Both the position numbers and the translations under genes were made by a program. 64,000 nt of DNA from Actinomucor elegans. Lineage: Eukaryota > Mucoromycota > Mucoromycetes > Mucorales > Mucoraceae. Position 1 is the first letter of the stretch. Every line of letters begins with the position of its first letter. The stretch spans positions 744,001 through 808,000 of the forward strand of contig JAMSLZ010000011.1 of NCBI GenBank assembly GCA_026027325.1, written 5' to 3'. The notes under the pieces are model-generated. The model did no database searches and was not told the origin of the DNA. It was given only the letters and a program-made list of their open reading frames with translations. This document shows positions 47,498 to 61,091 of this stretch, one piece after another.

Positions 47498-50400
47498 ATG
47501 GCAATTTGGCAACCACAAGAACAAGCACTGCAACAACTCTTATTATTACTAGGCGATGCAACTAATCCCGACAACACTCGAGATTTAGCTCTTATAAATC
47601 AAGTAACAGTCCAGTTTATTATTTAACTGCAAAAAAAAACTCATATCTATATTATAGAGACTAGTGTCATTTAATGCATATCCAGAATATAATTCTTATT
47701 TAGCTTATATAGTAACAAAATCCAGTAATGCAGATATTGATACGCGTCGAATGGCAGGCATACAGTTAAAAAACAACTTAAAGAATCACTTTAACAATAT
47801 CCAGCTTGTTGTACTCGATTATGTTAAGCAATGTTGTATTGAAGCGCTCGATTATCCTCAACCACCCTTGTGTAAAACTGTATCTGGTATCATTACTGCT
47901 ATTGTTGGAAGAGGTCAAGTTCATAACTGGCATCAAGTGATTTTAGTTTTGATACAAAAATTAGATGATACTAATCCAATCGTACTTAATGTAAGCTATT
48001 TTTTTTTAATAATAGGCCAACTCTTTTATTAACTCCCTTTCCACAGTTTGCTATGGAAACATTAGTCATGATATGTGAAGATGCAGCTCGCGAATTGGAC
48101 CAGGAGATACACGGGATCCGTTTACTACGTTTCATGATACCCAAGTTCATTCAATTCTACTCAAACCCCGATCCCCAACTACGAGTACAAGCTATCAATG
48201 CTACTAGTCAATTCGTCTTAAGCAAGCCTAGATCGTTTGTTTTGCAACTAGATAGCATCTTGGATGCACTGTATAAACGTGTTTCAGATCCAGATCCACG
48301 CGTACGTCATGAATTCTGTCGTATTCTGGCTCTTTTTCTTGAAGCATTTCCTCAGAAACTAGGCCCTTATCTTGATTTGACTATTGATTGTATGGTGAAA
48401 GCAACTACTGACCCAGTTGACCAAGTACGCTTAGCTGCTTGTGATTTCTGGATGCAATATGCACACAGCGAATCTTACCGTCTTGAGCTTATTGATTTTT
48501 TACCATTATTGGTACAGAACCTTGTTCAATTGATGGTTTATTCGGATTCAGATTTGTTCGATATAGGTCATCTATCTGTCAGTATGGATAAACACCCTCA
48601 ACACGCCTCTTTACCCTTCCCTGAACCGATAAAGACCATCCATGCTGCTGCTGATGATGATGATCGGTCTATTCGATCATGTTATTATCGACCCAAAGAT
48701 CAATCAGAAACCAACGATGCCGGTTCTGGCCGAAATAGTAATGAACTCAGTGATTGTGAAGAAGAAGATGATTCAGATACCATGGAGGACAACAAAGATA
48801 ATGAACAAGAAGTCCAAGATGATGATGATGATGATTTTGATGACGATGAATTCTATTCTGAAGATAGTCTATCATTGAGAAAATGCAGTGCCGCAGCATT
48901 GGATGCTTTATCTGAGTCGTTCGGAGATGATATTGCCACGGTAATCATTGACCACCTGCAAAATCATACGCTTATAAATACAGATTGGCTTGTAAGAGAA
49001 AGTGGTATTTTAGCCCTAGGAGCTGCAGCTAAAGGTAATACAGCTGGTGATACTGATATATAAGAACTAATAATATTTAAATAGGCGGAATCAATGTCTT
49101 CAGCCAGCATTTACCTACACTGATACCCTATTTGCTCAAATCAATGCAAGATCCTCAGGTATGAATACAAGTACAATCAAAACCATAGAATAACTGCATA
49201 TACTCAAAAAACTAAAAAAGAAAGCAACCCCCCCATTGTAGCCTCTTGTTCGTTCAATATCGTGTTGGGCAATAAGTCGGTTTGCCAATTGGTTCAATCA
49301 GCAGTATGACACAAGCGAGGAAAACCGTAAAACCTATTTTGAACCCGTGCTTTTTGGACTTCTCAAATGTCTATTAGACTCGCACAAGCGAGTACAAGAA
49401 TTAGCCTGCACAGCCTTCATTGAAGTGGGAGACAGTGCTAAACACCGATTAAAACCCTACATCTATACGATTTTGACTCACACCAAAAAAGCATTTGAAC
49501 TCTATCAACGCAAGAACAGGCTCATGCTGTATGATGCTTTGCGTACACTGGCAGGTGCTGTAGGTTCAGATTTGAATAAATCGGAATACATTAGCTTGCT
49601 AATGCCGCCATTGATCAGCAAATGGAATAAGCTGGCGGATAATGATACAAATCTATTCCCATTATTAGAGGTAAAAAAAAAGTGCTAGTATTTGTAACAC
49701 ACTCATGCTCATTGTTCTTTAGTGCTTATCCAATATCACAGCTGCATTGGGACCCGGGTTTATACAGTATGTCGATCCAGTGCTAACAAGGTGTGTAAAT
49801 CTCATTTCTTCCACTCTACGCGAACAGAACCTGGCAGATCTATATCCAGATGAAATATCACCACCTAATGTTGAGTTTCTGATTGCCGCACTTGATTTAT
49901 TATCAGGTATTGTACAAGGTCTGGGTCCCAAGATTGAGCCTCTCATTGCCCAGACTAATCCACCTTTGCTTGATCTTTTGGGAAAGTGCATACACGTAAA
50001 GTCAGCCAAGATTCCCACAAAACCAGATACTAAATGCTTTCTGATTAGGATCCTGTGTCAGAAGTGCTTCAATCAACCTTTGTTTTGATAGGTGACATTG
50101 CCATTGCCAGTTTCAATATTCTATCGCCCTTTTTACATGATATGGTCAGAGAAATGATGCAAGTTTTGCGCAATAATCAAGAATACATTATGTCCGATTC
50201 GGTCTATAATAATGCGCTTTGGGCTATCGGTGAAATAGTCATACGATGGAAACTCGAAGCTCAACACTATGCAGTTGATCTTCTCAATGTCATTTTACCT
50301 TTACTCACTCATTTACAAGCACCGCCTTCCATTCGCGAAAATGCAGTGATTACTCTTGGTCGTTTGGGCCTTGCATGTCCTGAGTCGGTCGCACCTTTTT

Positions 50401-50803
50401 TGAGATTTTTTGTCAGACCATGGCTAGATGAATCTCTGTCGGTCCGAGAAGGGGACGAAAAAGATTCCGCTTTTCGAGGTCTGTGTGCTATAATAAAGTT
50501 GAATCCTCAGGGCGCACAACATGTAAGTTTTGGATTTTGTATGACTTCACTTTGCCAACACCCGTGATAGGTCCTGTGTTTGCTATTGGATGCTATTTCT
50601 ACATTGGAGTCACCTTCCAAATCTTTATTGGTGGAACTATATGATGTAAGCATCCTGCTTATTTACATGATTTTTTAACTCACTGTGAGATATAGGTTGT
50701 GTGCGGCTATCGACATATAACAAGTCAGAAAGATTGGAATTTTGCAATTAATTCGCTAAATCCAAAAGCTAGAAAACGTTTAGCAGTAATGCTGGCAATT
50801 TAA
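47498..50803 (+). CDS. KAP104: Transportin (karyopherin beta-2)
   Basis: Nine exons: 47498-47602, 47658-47990, 48047-49034, 49085-49158, 49242-49670, 49723-49995, 50049-50522, 50571-50645, 50696-50803 (952 aa). It opens with MAIWQPQEQALQQLLLLLGD, then TRRMAGIQLKNNLK (importin-beta N-terminal domain) and HEAT repeats throughout (LRVQAINATSQFVL, RVRHEFCRILALFL, LVRSISCWAISRFANWF). The acidic loop before RKCSAAALDAL (poly-Asp/Glu, about 380-405) is the H8 loop that releases cargo on RanGTP binding and separates transportins from importin-beta. Role: import of PY-NLS RNA-binding proteins. The C-terminus ends RKRLAVMLAI. The decayed Ca2+-ATPase begins about 240 nt downstream. Confidence 0.94.
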
Positions 50804-51040
50804 TGATTACTCATACTTTGTACATAGATGAATACCTTAATAAACATTTAATTAACCGCCTCGTTGGTGTTGCGTATGCTTTCATTGTGATACCACTTAC
50901 ATAAACTATTAACTGAAAGATCCTAATTTATAATCAAACAGTAGTTTAATTGAGAGCGGCCTTTTGTCTCTTTTTTTCATAATAGCAAAATGGAAAACGC
51001 GTTGTAAAGACAACAAAAAAAGTGTGTTCTTTTTTTTTTT

Positions 51041-54000
51041 GATTTGAATCCTTTGAAAGATTTTCACAACGATCAAAAAGACTTGCAAGAGAAATATGGA
51101 AAGAATCGTAAAAAAAAAAAGGGATACTACTTTCACACAGCTCATCATTTCTTTCATTATGGCTATTTGGAACTACCTGTCCAGAAATTCATTTGATTAT
51201 GACGTCTAACCCTCGATCAGTTCCAACATCAGCTTGTACTTATTTTATTGGAAACCACTATCGTTTCGTTTGTGCTCGTCGTGTCGAACGTAACTCTGTC
51301 TATTACTATATACTACTGTAGCTTTTATTGAACCACTGGTCTTCTTGCTCATTCTCATTGGCAACGCAATTGTTGGCGTATAGAAGAATTCAATGCCAAG
51401 AGTCATTGATATATTATGTCAGTACGCATCTGACGAAATATATGTAGTGTAATGATACCGTCTACAGAATCCGTATGGAATCGTTGATACCAAGCGATAT
51501 CATCTATGTTATGACAGACGATAAGACCTCTACCGATGCACGTATACTGTCAATCAATTTCAATGCCTTTCGCATTAATCAGGTTATACTAATGGGTGAA
51601 TCTATCAGTGTCAGTAAAGAAGTAGCTGTCTTGCCAGATACACAAGCAGCGAAACAAAATCAAATTAACATCCTTTTGAAGGCATCACCTGTGTTCTAGA
51701 TAAAGCTGTAACTTTAGGCTCTCATACTGCTATTGGCAACATTTATATATCTATCACATCTCAGATCGTCGAAATGATGCTTCTTAAGCTCAAACTGGAC
51801 ACCTGTGGAGATGCATTAACAAAAGCCATTGAGGCTATTTGTATACTGGTTTGTTTGGTAAATATAAAGCACTTTAATGATCCTTCGCACAAATCTTGGC
51901 TACAGGGAGTCTTGTGTTATTTCAAGATTGCTGTGGATTTAGCAGTAGCTGCTATCCTTAAATATTTGGCGGCTGATATTACTGCTTGTTTAGTATTGAG
52001 TAAAAAGAAAATGGCTAAGTATGGGGCTATTGTTCGAAACTTATCTAGTGTAGAAGTTTTAGAATACACCAGCATTATTTGTACTGATAAAACAGGCATT
52101 TTAACTATGAACCAAACGTGCGTTTCAAAGGTGATAAATTTAGTCTTTTTGATACATACCCATGCATTATAATGTTTAGATATTGTAGGTTACTACATTT
52201 CAATATGGAAATCACTATATCAACAAGCTTTGTATTGGAGATACTGGCTATGAATTTCAAGGTCAAGTAACATTGGCCGGTAAAAAATACGGTTTTGCTT
52301 CCCGTAAATCAAAGACGACCGATGAACTGGTTCTAGTATGTTCTTTATGTAATGGATTTTGTATTTCCTACAGTCAAGTGATAATCATTTACTCTAGTTT
52401 AAATCACTGGAAACTTTCCATAGGTGACTGAAACTTGTAAAAAAATTTAATGAGCCCACAGAAGCCGCACTTCAAGCCTTGATCGAGAAACTAAGCACCG
52501 CCGATCAAGTGTTCAATGCCAAGCTAAATTCACTCTTGCCTCAAGCTTGCATTATGACCTACAACAGCCAACTCCTCCGAGAATACACCTGTTTAGCTAC
52601 CCTTGAATTCACTCGTGACTGTAAATCTATCTCTGTTAATGTATGTAATGCTTAACAGCATTAGCTTTTAGTTATATGTGCTCTTGAATCAATCTTTGAA
52701 CGATGTATTAAAGCTATCATAGGTGATAGCAATAAATCCATTCAATTAACGCCCAAGATTCGCAAAAAGATTAACCGTAAGATACAAGGCTATGGAGAAG
52801 ATATGGGTTTACGCTATCTCGCTGTAGCCATGATACAAAATGTTGATATAAATTCAATGAATTTAAAGAACCAAGCCCAGCTTACTTTATATGAAAGCAA
52901 CTTGTTGTTCTTGGATTTGATCGATATAATTGACCCACCTCACCAAGTGGCCAAGGAAGCTATCGCTAAATGCAGAGTGCTGGTATTCGTACGATTGTTA
53001 TTGTAGAAATCATCAAGGCACGATTGAACCCATCTGTAGACAAATTGGCGTGTATGAAAAAGCAGATAGAAGATGTTACAGGCAAAAGTTATACAGAATA
53101 CGAGTTTATTTCATTATCACAAAATGAAAAGTCGATAGCAGTGCATTGTAGCAGTCTGTTTTCTCGCATGAAACTTGCGCTGTAATTGCTCGGTAAAGTT
53201 GTATCAATAGCCAGAGATGGAGTGAACGAAACTCTTGTATTAAAGAAGGCTGACGTTGATATTGCAACGGATACCAGTACAGACGTAGCTAAACTTGTTG
53301 TGGATATAATACTCGCCAATGATAGTCTTACTACTATATAAAGGCTATGGAAGAAGGCCGTTCTATTTATAAAAACACAAAGCAGTTTGTTCGTTATTTG
53401 ATTCCAACTAACATTAACAAAGCTATTTCAGTCTTTTTGACAGCGTTTTTGGGTTTATCCGAAGCTTTAACTCCTGCGCAAATGTTTTGGGATGGCCTGA
53501 TGGCTGGTAATCCTCCTGTTACCACCCTTGATTTCAATATGGCAGATGCTGATATCATGCATTGTCCCCCTCATAGAGGAAATGATCCTTTGATTAGAAA
53601 ATCGCTTTTTGTTTGATACGTAATCATTAGTATATGTGCTTGTTCATGCATTATGAAAATAGTCCACAGATTAGTTGGTATTAATTAGTAAGTCTGTTTT
53701 TCTTTTCTCGCTAAAAAAGCGTATCCGCCAACAAAACATTATGAGTGGACTCACAACAAGCAACGTGCCAGACTTTTCCCTAGCATTGGCTGTGAAATGT
53801 TCACCAACGAATATTCTCTCAAGACAACCATCATGGGTTTATCCCTAATAATTCTCATTAAAATGCTGAGCGCCATGAACAATTTGAACGAAATCGTTTC
53901 ATTGACCTGGCTTCCTGCTTCATTCAATCCTTATTTAGTAGGAGCCATTGCCTTGTCTTTATGACTTCATTTTATGGTTTTACATATTTCTTTCTTGGCA

Positions 54001-54175
54001 AATATCTTTTGGGTTGCTCTCCTGAGCAAGGAAGATTAATTGTACATTGCGCATGTCTCTTCAAATTTTGCTTCTTGAAAAAGTACTCACATTGATCTCG
54101 AAAATCTAAGTCGCTTCTCCATCTCAAGCTGATCAGTTGAGGGATATTATTTATGACTTTAGAAAAGCCAAGGGT
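51041..54175 (+). pseudogene. SERCA-type Ca2+-ATPase pseudogene
   Basis: Nearly the whole P2A ATPase can be followed in order, but in shifting frames with many stops: LQEKYGKN and ELPVQKF (N-terminus), LVLILLETTIVSFVL (M1 region), IVGV-like IEEFNA, SLIPSDIIYVMTDDK and ILMGESISVS (A domain), [19 protein letters not shown] (M3-M4), [11 protein letters not shown] (P site, 52083-52118), DPPHQVAKEAIAKC, ARDGVNETLVLKKADV, MEEGRSIYKNTKQFVRYLIP, and a C-terminal MFTNEYSLKTTIMGLSL through M10. The PEGLP calcium motif of M4 reads LKYLA and the phosphorylation motif DKTGT is DKTGI. Intron-like gaps with GT/AG remain (for example 52131-52188), so the copy was not retroposed. Non-functional. Confidence 0.9.
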
Positions 54176-55627
54176 AGTACATGTTCTTGTATCTTATAAT
54201 ATTCAATAATGTATAATAAATAGCTAATAGATCAATATTTTAATCAATAATATATGTATTGTGGTCAACTAGTTCAATTACTGGCTCGTGCATCGCATAT
54301 TTTGTAGCAATCTTTCTTAAAGATATGTAGTAGATCCCTTTGCTATGTTCTTTATATTTATAATCTTCATGTATAATACAATCTTCTTAGCATTGAATTC
54401 TTCTAAGCATACTGCGATGAAACTGGAAGAGTTGAAAACCAAACAGATTCATATATTCGACATTTCATCCCGCGCCAGATAAGCATATCTACTTAGATAT
54501 GTTAAAGATTTAAAAGATAAAAGTTAACTGGAAGCGCATTGTTTATATCCGCTACAAAGAAAAGCTACTTGATTCAAATTCAAATATTCGTATGATAAAT
54601 TTTATGATAAAATAGCAGACGTGTAACTGGGATTGTAGTTAAATTATACCAGCTTTAATTAAACGCAATAAATTCAAAGCTATTAAGCTTACTGAAGAAA
54701 GACTGTAACGTAGCAATTGCTTATGTTTTATTTGATACAAAGAAAGTATACTAGTGTATATGAGTATCTACCCGATGCAGTAACTTCTTTGGAGAATGAT
54801 ATACTAATCAGATACGACATTTAATTGAGATCGATCTACTAAAAATAATACTAAACTGAAAATCCAATGTGTATATTACTATAAATTAATCATTGACAGC
54901 AATTTATGTCCATTTCACGAATCTCGATTTAAAGGCCCCTGGATCTCCGGCCCGATTCTCATCTGATGTCACGCCTGCTATAAAGTCTAAATAGATATAT
55001 TCAGAATCGTCTGTTGGATATAATGAAGTATCAATTTAAATGAAGCATAATAGGTATATTACACTCAGTATTACGCAACCGTGAGTAATATATATGTTTT
55101 ATATCAACTAAGTATTCAATTTGAGAACGCGAAACGAAATTTTCTCCAATATCTCATATAATCAGTATGCTATGACCAACCTGAGTTACAGCCACTAGAG
55201 CTTCTTCTTACATACTCATAGATCTTATGTAAAGAAGGAAAAAATGAATATAGTTATTCGCTCATATCAGCGATAAAACTATAGCTTTACTATTTTCAAA
55301 TAAAGTGTCAATGTAATAGATGGTATACATGCCCATATAAAAGGGATTATGTTGTACATATCCTAAAATTTCAAATATATACTCCTGCTCTAGAAATAAA
55401 TCAATCTACATATGAAACACATAGGTACGCCATAGCATGTGCATAAGAATACTAGTTCTTTATTTAAGTTAAGGTTTAGATAGATAAACAGAAAAAAATG
55501 AAATTTCTATTATAGGCTGTGTATGAGAAGGTTACAAGAAAATCCGATGAATGAGAGAAGTAAGATATTAGGTACTATCTCAAAGATTAAAAGGAAATCT
55601 GGCCAAATAAACCTTGTAGTATTCACC

Positions 55628-55786
55628 CTAACGCCGGTCACGTAACTCATCAAGTAACACTTCAAGCGTATTTTCAATTTCACCAACTATACCACCAACT
55701 CCATCCAATACACTACCGAGAGGGATTGATGCTACTACGGCAAAAGTACATACGAAAAAGAGCAACGCTGAGTATTTGAATTGCAT
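55628..55786 (-). CDS. Candidate small secreted peptide, 52 aa
   Basis: Intact ATG-to-TAG frame. It begins with a textbook signal peptide: MQFKYSA, a hydrophobic core LLFFVCTFAVVA and a likely cut after VVAS (about residue 20). The predicted mature part, about 32 residues, starts IPLGSVLDGVGGIVG (small and hydrophobic) and ends with an acidic-then-basic helix-like segment, ENTLEVLLDELRDRR; it contains no cysteine. A TATA box (55846-55839) lies 53 nt before the ATG, as for the FYVE gene. In this AT-rich spacer the frame is unusually rich in Gly, Val, Leu and Glu. No family recognised; I infer a secreted or membrane-active peptide, or a small propeptide. It may also be a short fragment of an older gene. 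Confidence 0.5.
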   Translation of the reverse strand: MQFKYSALLFFVCTFAVVASIPLGSVLDGVGGIVGEIENTLEVLLDELRDRR

Positions 55787-55838
55787 TATTATATGAATAA
55801 GATAATGATAAAATATCTCGAGGTATTTTTTTATAGGA

Positions 55839-55846
55839 TATTTATA
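55839..55846 (-). promoter_or_regulatory. TATA box of the small secreted peptide gene
   Basis: TATAAATA on the minus strand, 53 nt before the ATG at 55786. Confidence 0.45.
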
Positions 55847-58800
55847 TGTTTTTTTTTCTACCTGGGTTGTACATGTAGGGTAGATTTACCTTTATATTTT
55901 ACTAGCGCATAAATTTCGACTAGCTCTGTCTTTAAAACATTGTTTAGTTTAATAGGAGGTAGTTCTATTACATGATGTTACCCCGAAAAGACGTTTATTT
56001 ATCTACCTTGAAAGTGCATGTTGTTAGATTTTGGTCAGAAATCTACGTTTTGATTTTCATATGAAGCTTTTTCGCGTAGGCCGCAATACTTTCATGTCTA
56101 CAGACCGTTTGTTTGTGAAAGAAAAACCATCACGGTTATATATCCTAAAGCGCATTGTTTAGTTAATATATGCATGAAATGACGCTTGGCCCTTTCACAT
56201 TGTTAGGTATATCTTTGTTTTCCGTTCAGAGTTCTTTTATTATGACAGCTTATCGCTTTATTAAGTGCATTTCGTGAAAAGTATACGTGCATGGTTATGA
56301 AGGGTTTAAAACATGCCCTTCTATAATTTATCGATCAACTTTGTGTTGGATCTGTATATACCAGTGCCAATAGAATGAATATGGTGACGTTTATCTGTAA
56401 CAAATATATTATTATTTGCTAATCTTTTTTGTTTAAGTAAATAGCATTATAGATTATTATAATACCTAGCAGTTTGAATGAATATAACTTGATGAACATC
56501 ATCAGTAGCTGGCTCCTAGCTTGTTCTTGATGTTAGCTACACATTCTCTACAAAAGACTAGTGTTTCCATAGTCAAATATTAACCAGTTTTCTCCTATCT
56601 ATCTATGGAAAAGAACGCATTTTTACTTTACCTACCATAAATCAATCTTGTTTGAGAGTTTAGAGCGAAATAAGCAGAGAATATATTATTTGGTGAATCC
56701 AGTTTAGAAACTATTGAATATACATACACAAGCTCTATATTGGCACAAAGGAATTAGAGCTATAATTCAATGTTCAATGCTACATTTAGTTTTGCGTAAG
56801 AACTATTAATCATATGTGACAATTGATTAAAACTAGCCAAGATTGGCTTATGAGCCATTCCAGAATATAATCTTAATAAATTTTTGAAGTATTTAAATGA
56901 AAAGTTTTCACTAAAGCATGAAACTTTACAATTAAATAGGGGTCAATGCGCGTTTGTGCTTTAAGCAATATATAGCCCTTGACAAATTGCTATGAAAAAT
57001 CACGATCTAGTAGATAGTAAGAGACCCTAATTGTTCAGGAATTATGTAGCACCTTTCTATTGTATCAACCAGACTATGAAACTAGTCTATTCAAATGAGC
57101 CTCTCTATACCTTTTTTTTTAACTCTACGTCCAAGAAGAGGCTTGCAACCAGGGTTCGATGTCATGTAGGGGCATTTATTAGCTAGCAACATGTACATTT
57201 CCTCCTCCTCCCCTCAGCCACTCCTACAGGCTTCCAGTAAACCCCATCGCCAGTGATAGTCACCAAACTACCACCCATATGAGGTTCACTTTTCGACACC
57301 AAGTAGCCCTACTAAGTATAGTTTACAGCCATTCACAACGTTTGAATTGCTAAAATCGTCTTGTCTTCTCCAATAATTTATCTTCTTTTTTTTTGTGTTA
57401 CTGTTTTGCATAATATATAACTGAGTGCTGTTAATGCCTGATCATTTAAGTAGGCATAATGCATGATATAATCACCAACTGTTTTATCTGGGAGGCTTTT
57501 TTCGCATTGATTCATACACCAGAGAAAAAAAAGGAACTTGACTACTTTATTCATGATTTCATTCTTAAAACTAAATAACAGTGTCTGTTACATTACTAAT
57601 ACATATGATACTGCAAAGTATAGTTTGGAGATATCCTCGCCTATGAATAAAATCACATATACTCAAGATAAAAATAATTGTGATAGCTATCATAACATCT
57701 TAACCAACTAACCTTACAGTTAACCTATAAGCCTCGATGTAAGTTATACAAAGAGCTAACAGTTAGCTTGTAATCAACAGAAATAATTGCCTAATGAGCT
57801 ACGTATAAATTTCATTGAAAAATACTCTACCATTGAAAGCATATATGCATATTATATGTCATTACAATGAAATTTGAATGTTAAAATGTCATTGAGGTTC
57901 ATGTAAAATTCATGCAGCTACTAAAGCTCAACCGTTTTTATTATATTTTTGTCCATATAATCTAGTACACCTTTTGTCAAAATGAAGTCGTATTAAAAAA
58001 AAGTCAGGCATTAAGCTTTTGGTCACTACCAATCCTCTTCCAGGTTCAATAATCCTTGGGCAGCCTATAGTTTTGGATAGAGAGTCTGAGTCCTCTTTCT
58101 AATCTTTGTATCATCTATGCACAGCTCTGGGCTCCAACTTGAATTCTAAGGCTACATCTCTTGCATTGTTTTTAGGACGAACATCAACAAGTGAACAGCG
58201 AGAACTTTAATATTATTGATGTAATTTCCTTTTAGTAAGATTTTTTTCTTTGAATCAAGCAGCTGCTTATCAAAAATCTGTATTTCTTCTTGATACTTTT
58301 ACATCATTCACTGTCTACTAACTTAGTTCTTAGAGCTACATAATTGCGGTAAGAGTTTAATTCCTGCAACTTGAAAGGATTTTCATTCTCAGTAACGTCT
58401 ATTGAGTCATTTCCATCCTCATTAACAATGTTTCTTAAGCCATTTTCAAAATAGAACGGAAAACTCATTGTAGCAATTATCAAGAGAAAATTACCGCCAT
58501 TTTTTAATGCGACATCATTGCGACAATAGGTGATACTGATATCAATACCGATACCGCTATAGCAACCACAACTGCTGCAAATACATCATCATTTTTTTTG
58601 AAGAGCAAAAAACCGTGCCTCGTAATGAAAAATCATTTATAGATTTACAATGTTAAATTTCTCGATTTTTATTAGCAGTCAAATTTACTCGGATTCCTTG
58701 TAATAAAATATAGATCATTCTATCGATCTTGATCTAATGTGGAATCTGATTAGTTTTCCATATCTATAGCTACGACAGGAATAAGCTCAATGAAGTTTTA

Positions 58801-59329
58801 TACTGCTTATGCTTAGATAATCGCGTGTAACATTTTTGACAATTTTGTACGACTGTATGTCGTAGTTTGAATGGGATATTGATCAATAACGTCTGGCCAT
58901 TTTGTCGTCATTGAATAACGCAATATTCGTGATTGAAGTCGCCATCTTTCCTCAGCAAGTCGTTTAAAGTATATTAAATAGTTGCATTTTTTAATTACTT
59001 TTCTTTTTCCTTTTTTTACTTTTCAACCTTATAAATGACAGATTAATAAATCTCGCTTTTCAGCAGTATTTTGATCAAGATCAACAAACAAGAGTCGATC
59101 AGCAGTAAACACGATGCATATTTGACATTAAATAGTATCCTTTCGTTATCCAGTCGCCATTCTTTTTCGCTTCATAACATTTGTAGATAGAGCCATCCTA
59201 TAGAAAAAAAGCCTGAGTGGTAGCAGCAAATATCGCTCATTATCGTTACCAAGTCACATTTATTTTTAAACCTTTCCTGGCTCCATACCCGTTTTTCCTC
59301 TTTCATTTCATACACTTAAGTTAAAAAAG

Positions 59330-60985
59330 ATGGACTCTAGGAAAACGCCAGTAGACATAGACTCGGATGTTGAGCTGAAGCATCTTGCTAAATTGAAAAC
59401 AGAAAATACCAATCACCTGTCTACCCCTCCATCCACTCCTCCACCAGAACCCGCAGATGATGATATGCATGCAAAGAAAAAAGATAGTAGATTCTTTGTC
59501 AAATACAGATCATGGTTGATGTGGTGGAACTCTGAAGAATGGTGGTCCTGTTGGATCGGTTTGATCTTCTTTGGCTGTATAACTTCTGCAGTTCAGCACG
59601 GTATACCTTCACCTGAATTTTTACCCTGGGAAAATAATCCCTTTCATACATTCGGTGCAACGGGCAACTACGGTCTTATTGTGATCTTCTTTGCAATGGG
59701 ACTCCTGCTATGGCTTACTATGGCAGCCATCAAGGCACCCAATTGGCGCAAGTTTCCTATGGGTTATCTATGTGTATTTACAATTGCCTTGATCAGTAAA
59801 ATGCTAGCGAGTAATGGTAAGTCTCTTTCTTTTTTTCTCTAATTGAAAAAATCTTTGTGTTCTAATTTATATGTAGTGACACTACATAGTGCAAGTATTG
59901 GTGATTCCATCTGGGCCATCATTTTGGGATGTTTCCTTCGTAATGTGTTGTCGTTCTTCACAAAGTCTAATATTTTACCGCCTTGGCTCAAAGTAGCGCA
60001 ACAAACAGAACTGTATATTGCTACAAGTCTCGTCTTGCTCTGTATTGACATTACTGTACTGCGTCCCTTGGCCCCTCGTGCCTTGTTTGTCAGCTGGCTG
60101 GATACACCCACTTTGTTCATCGTTGTAGCATATTTTGGTTGGAAGGTGCTCAAGATTGATACACAAACAGCGATCATCATGTCTGGAGCCACTTTTATTT
60201 GTGGTTCCTCTGCAGCAATTGCTCTTGGTTCCAGTATGGGTGTACCTCACAAGACAGAAATGCCTATCGCTATTATTTCTATTTTTACTATTCCCAGTAT
60301 CATTGCTTTGCCCTATGTAGCTAGAGATCTAGGATTATCCCCTACAGTAAGTGGTGCTTGGTTTGGTGGTTGCGTTGATTCAACTGGTGCTGTTATTGCT
60401 GCTGCGAGTATTTATGGCGATCATGAAGCAATCAGTACTTCTGCTGTGGTCAAGATGATGCAAAACGTATTAATTGGCCCTCTTTCTGTCATTATGGCTT
60501 GGGCATGGTCTCGATATGAGCTGCAGGCTGCTTACAAGCGTGAAGAAGAGTTGCTGCATCAAAACGTTGAGGTAATTCAGCCTGAGATTGATGATACGGT
60601 GTGTGGAGGAGAAGATAGTAATACTCCTTCTGTGAAACATCCTAGAAACATCCACAGTCCATCTCGACCCAAAGAAAGCGCTTATGTGCTATTATGGAAA
60701 AGATTTCCTAAATTCGTTATTGGTTTCATTATCACAGCTGTACTGTTTAATACTACCATTGATGGTGGTGCAGAAATTAGATCCCTTGTAAACCTGTTCT
60801 GTTTCTATGTGTCAGAATGGTTTTCTACACTATCCTTCGTTAGTATTGGTATGGGATTACAACTAAGTGATATAAAGCAAAATATTCGTAGTCTAGGCAA
60901 ATTGATTACGCTGTATATCGTAGCCCAAATGGTCGATATTATTGTTACGGCTGTTTTAGCATGGACAGCCTTTACTTATTTATAA
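59330..60985 (+). CDS. YeiH-family (UPF0324) membrane transporter
   Basis: Two exons: 59330-59816 and 59877-60985 (531 aa). After a charged, proline-rich N-terminus (STPPSTPPPEPADDD) there are about ten to twelve hydrophobic segments. Conserved family features include SGATFICGSSAAIALGS, VSGAWFGGCVDSTGAVIAAA and FVSIGMGLQLSDI near the C-terminus. Bacterial YeiH proteins are labelled putative sulfate exporters, but the substrate is not established. A hydrophilic loop (about 405-450; EREEELLHQN-like to SPSRPKESA) replaces the short bacterial linker. The gene is well expressed by codon use and has a normal fungal intron, so any transfer from bacteria is old. No sulfur genes sit next to it. Confidence 0.8.
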
Positions 60986-61091
60986 TAAAAAGCAACACCG
61001 GTTTCACTTTATATTTTTTTTCTCACTGTATCACACTGATAACTTACACCTAAAGTTTCTTTCATTATTATTTATCTACATAAAAAACACT

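Larger units (their letters stand above)
54176..59329. other. Gene-poor AT-rich block, 5 kb, with one small intact frame
   Basis: No large gene. The 52-codon secreted-peptide candidate lies at 55628-55786. A GC-richer patch at 57190-57300 and a broken frame near 58020-58210 look like remains of coding sequence but no family is recognised. The last 350 nt are the promoter region of the YeiH-like gene. Confidence 0.5.
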
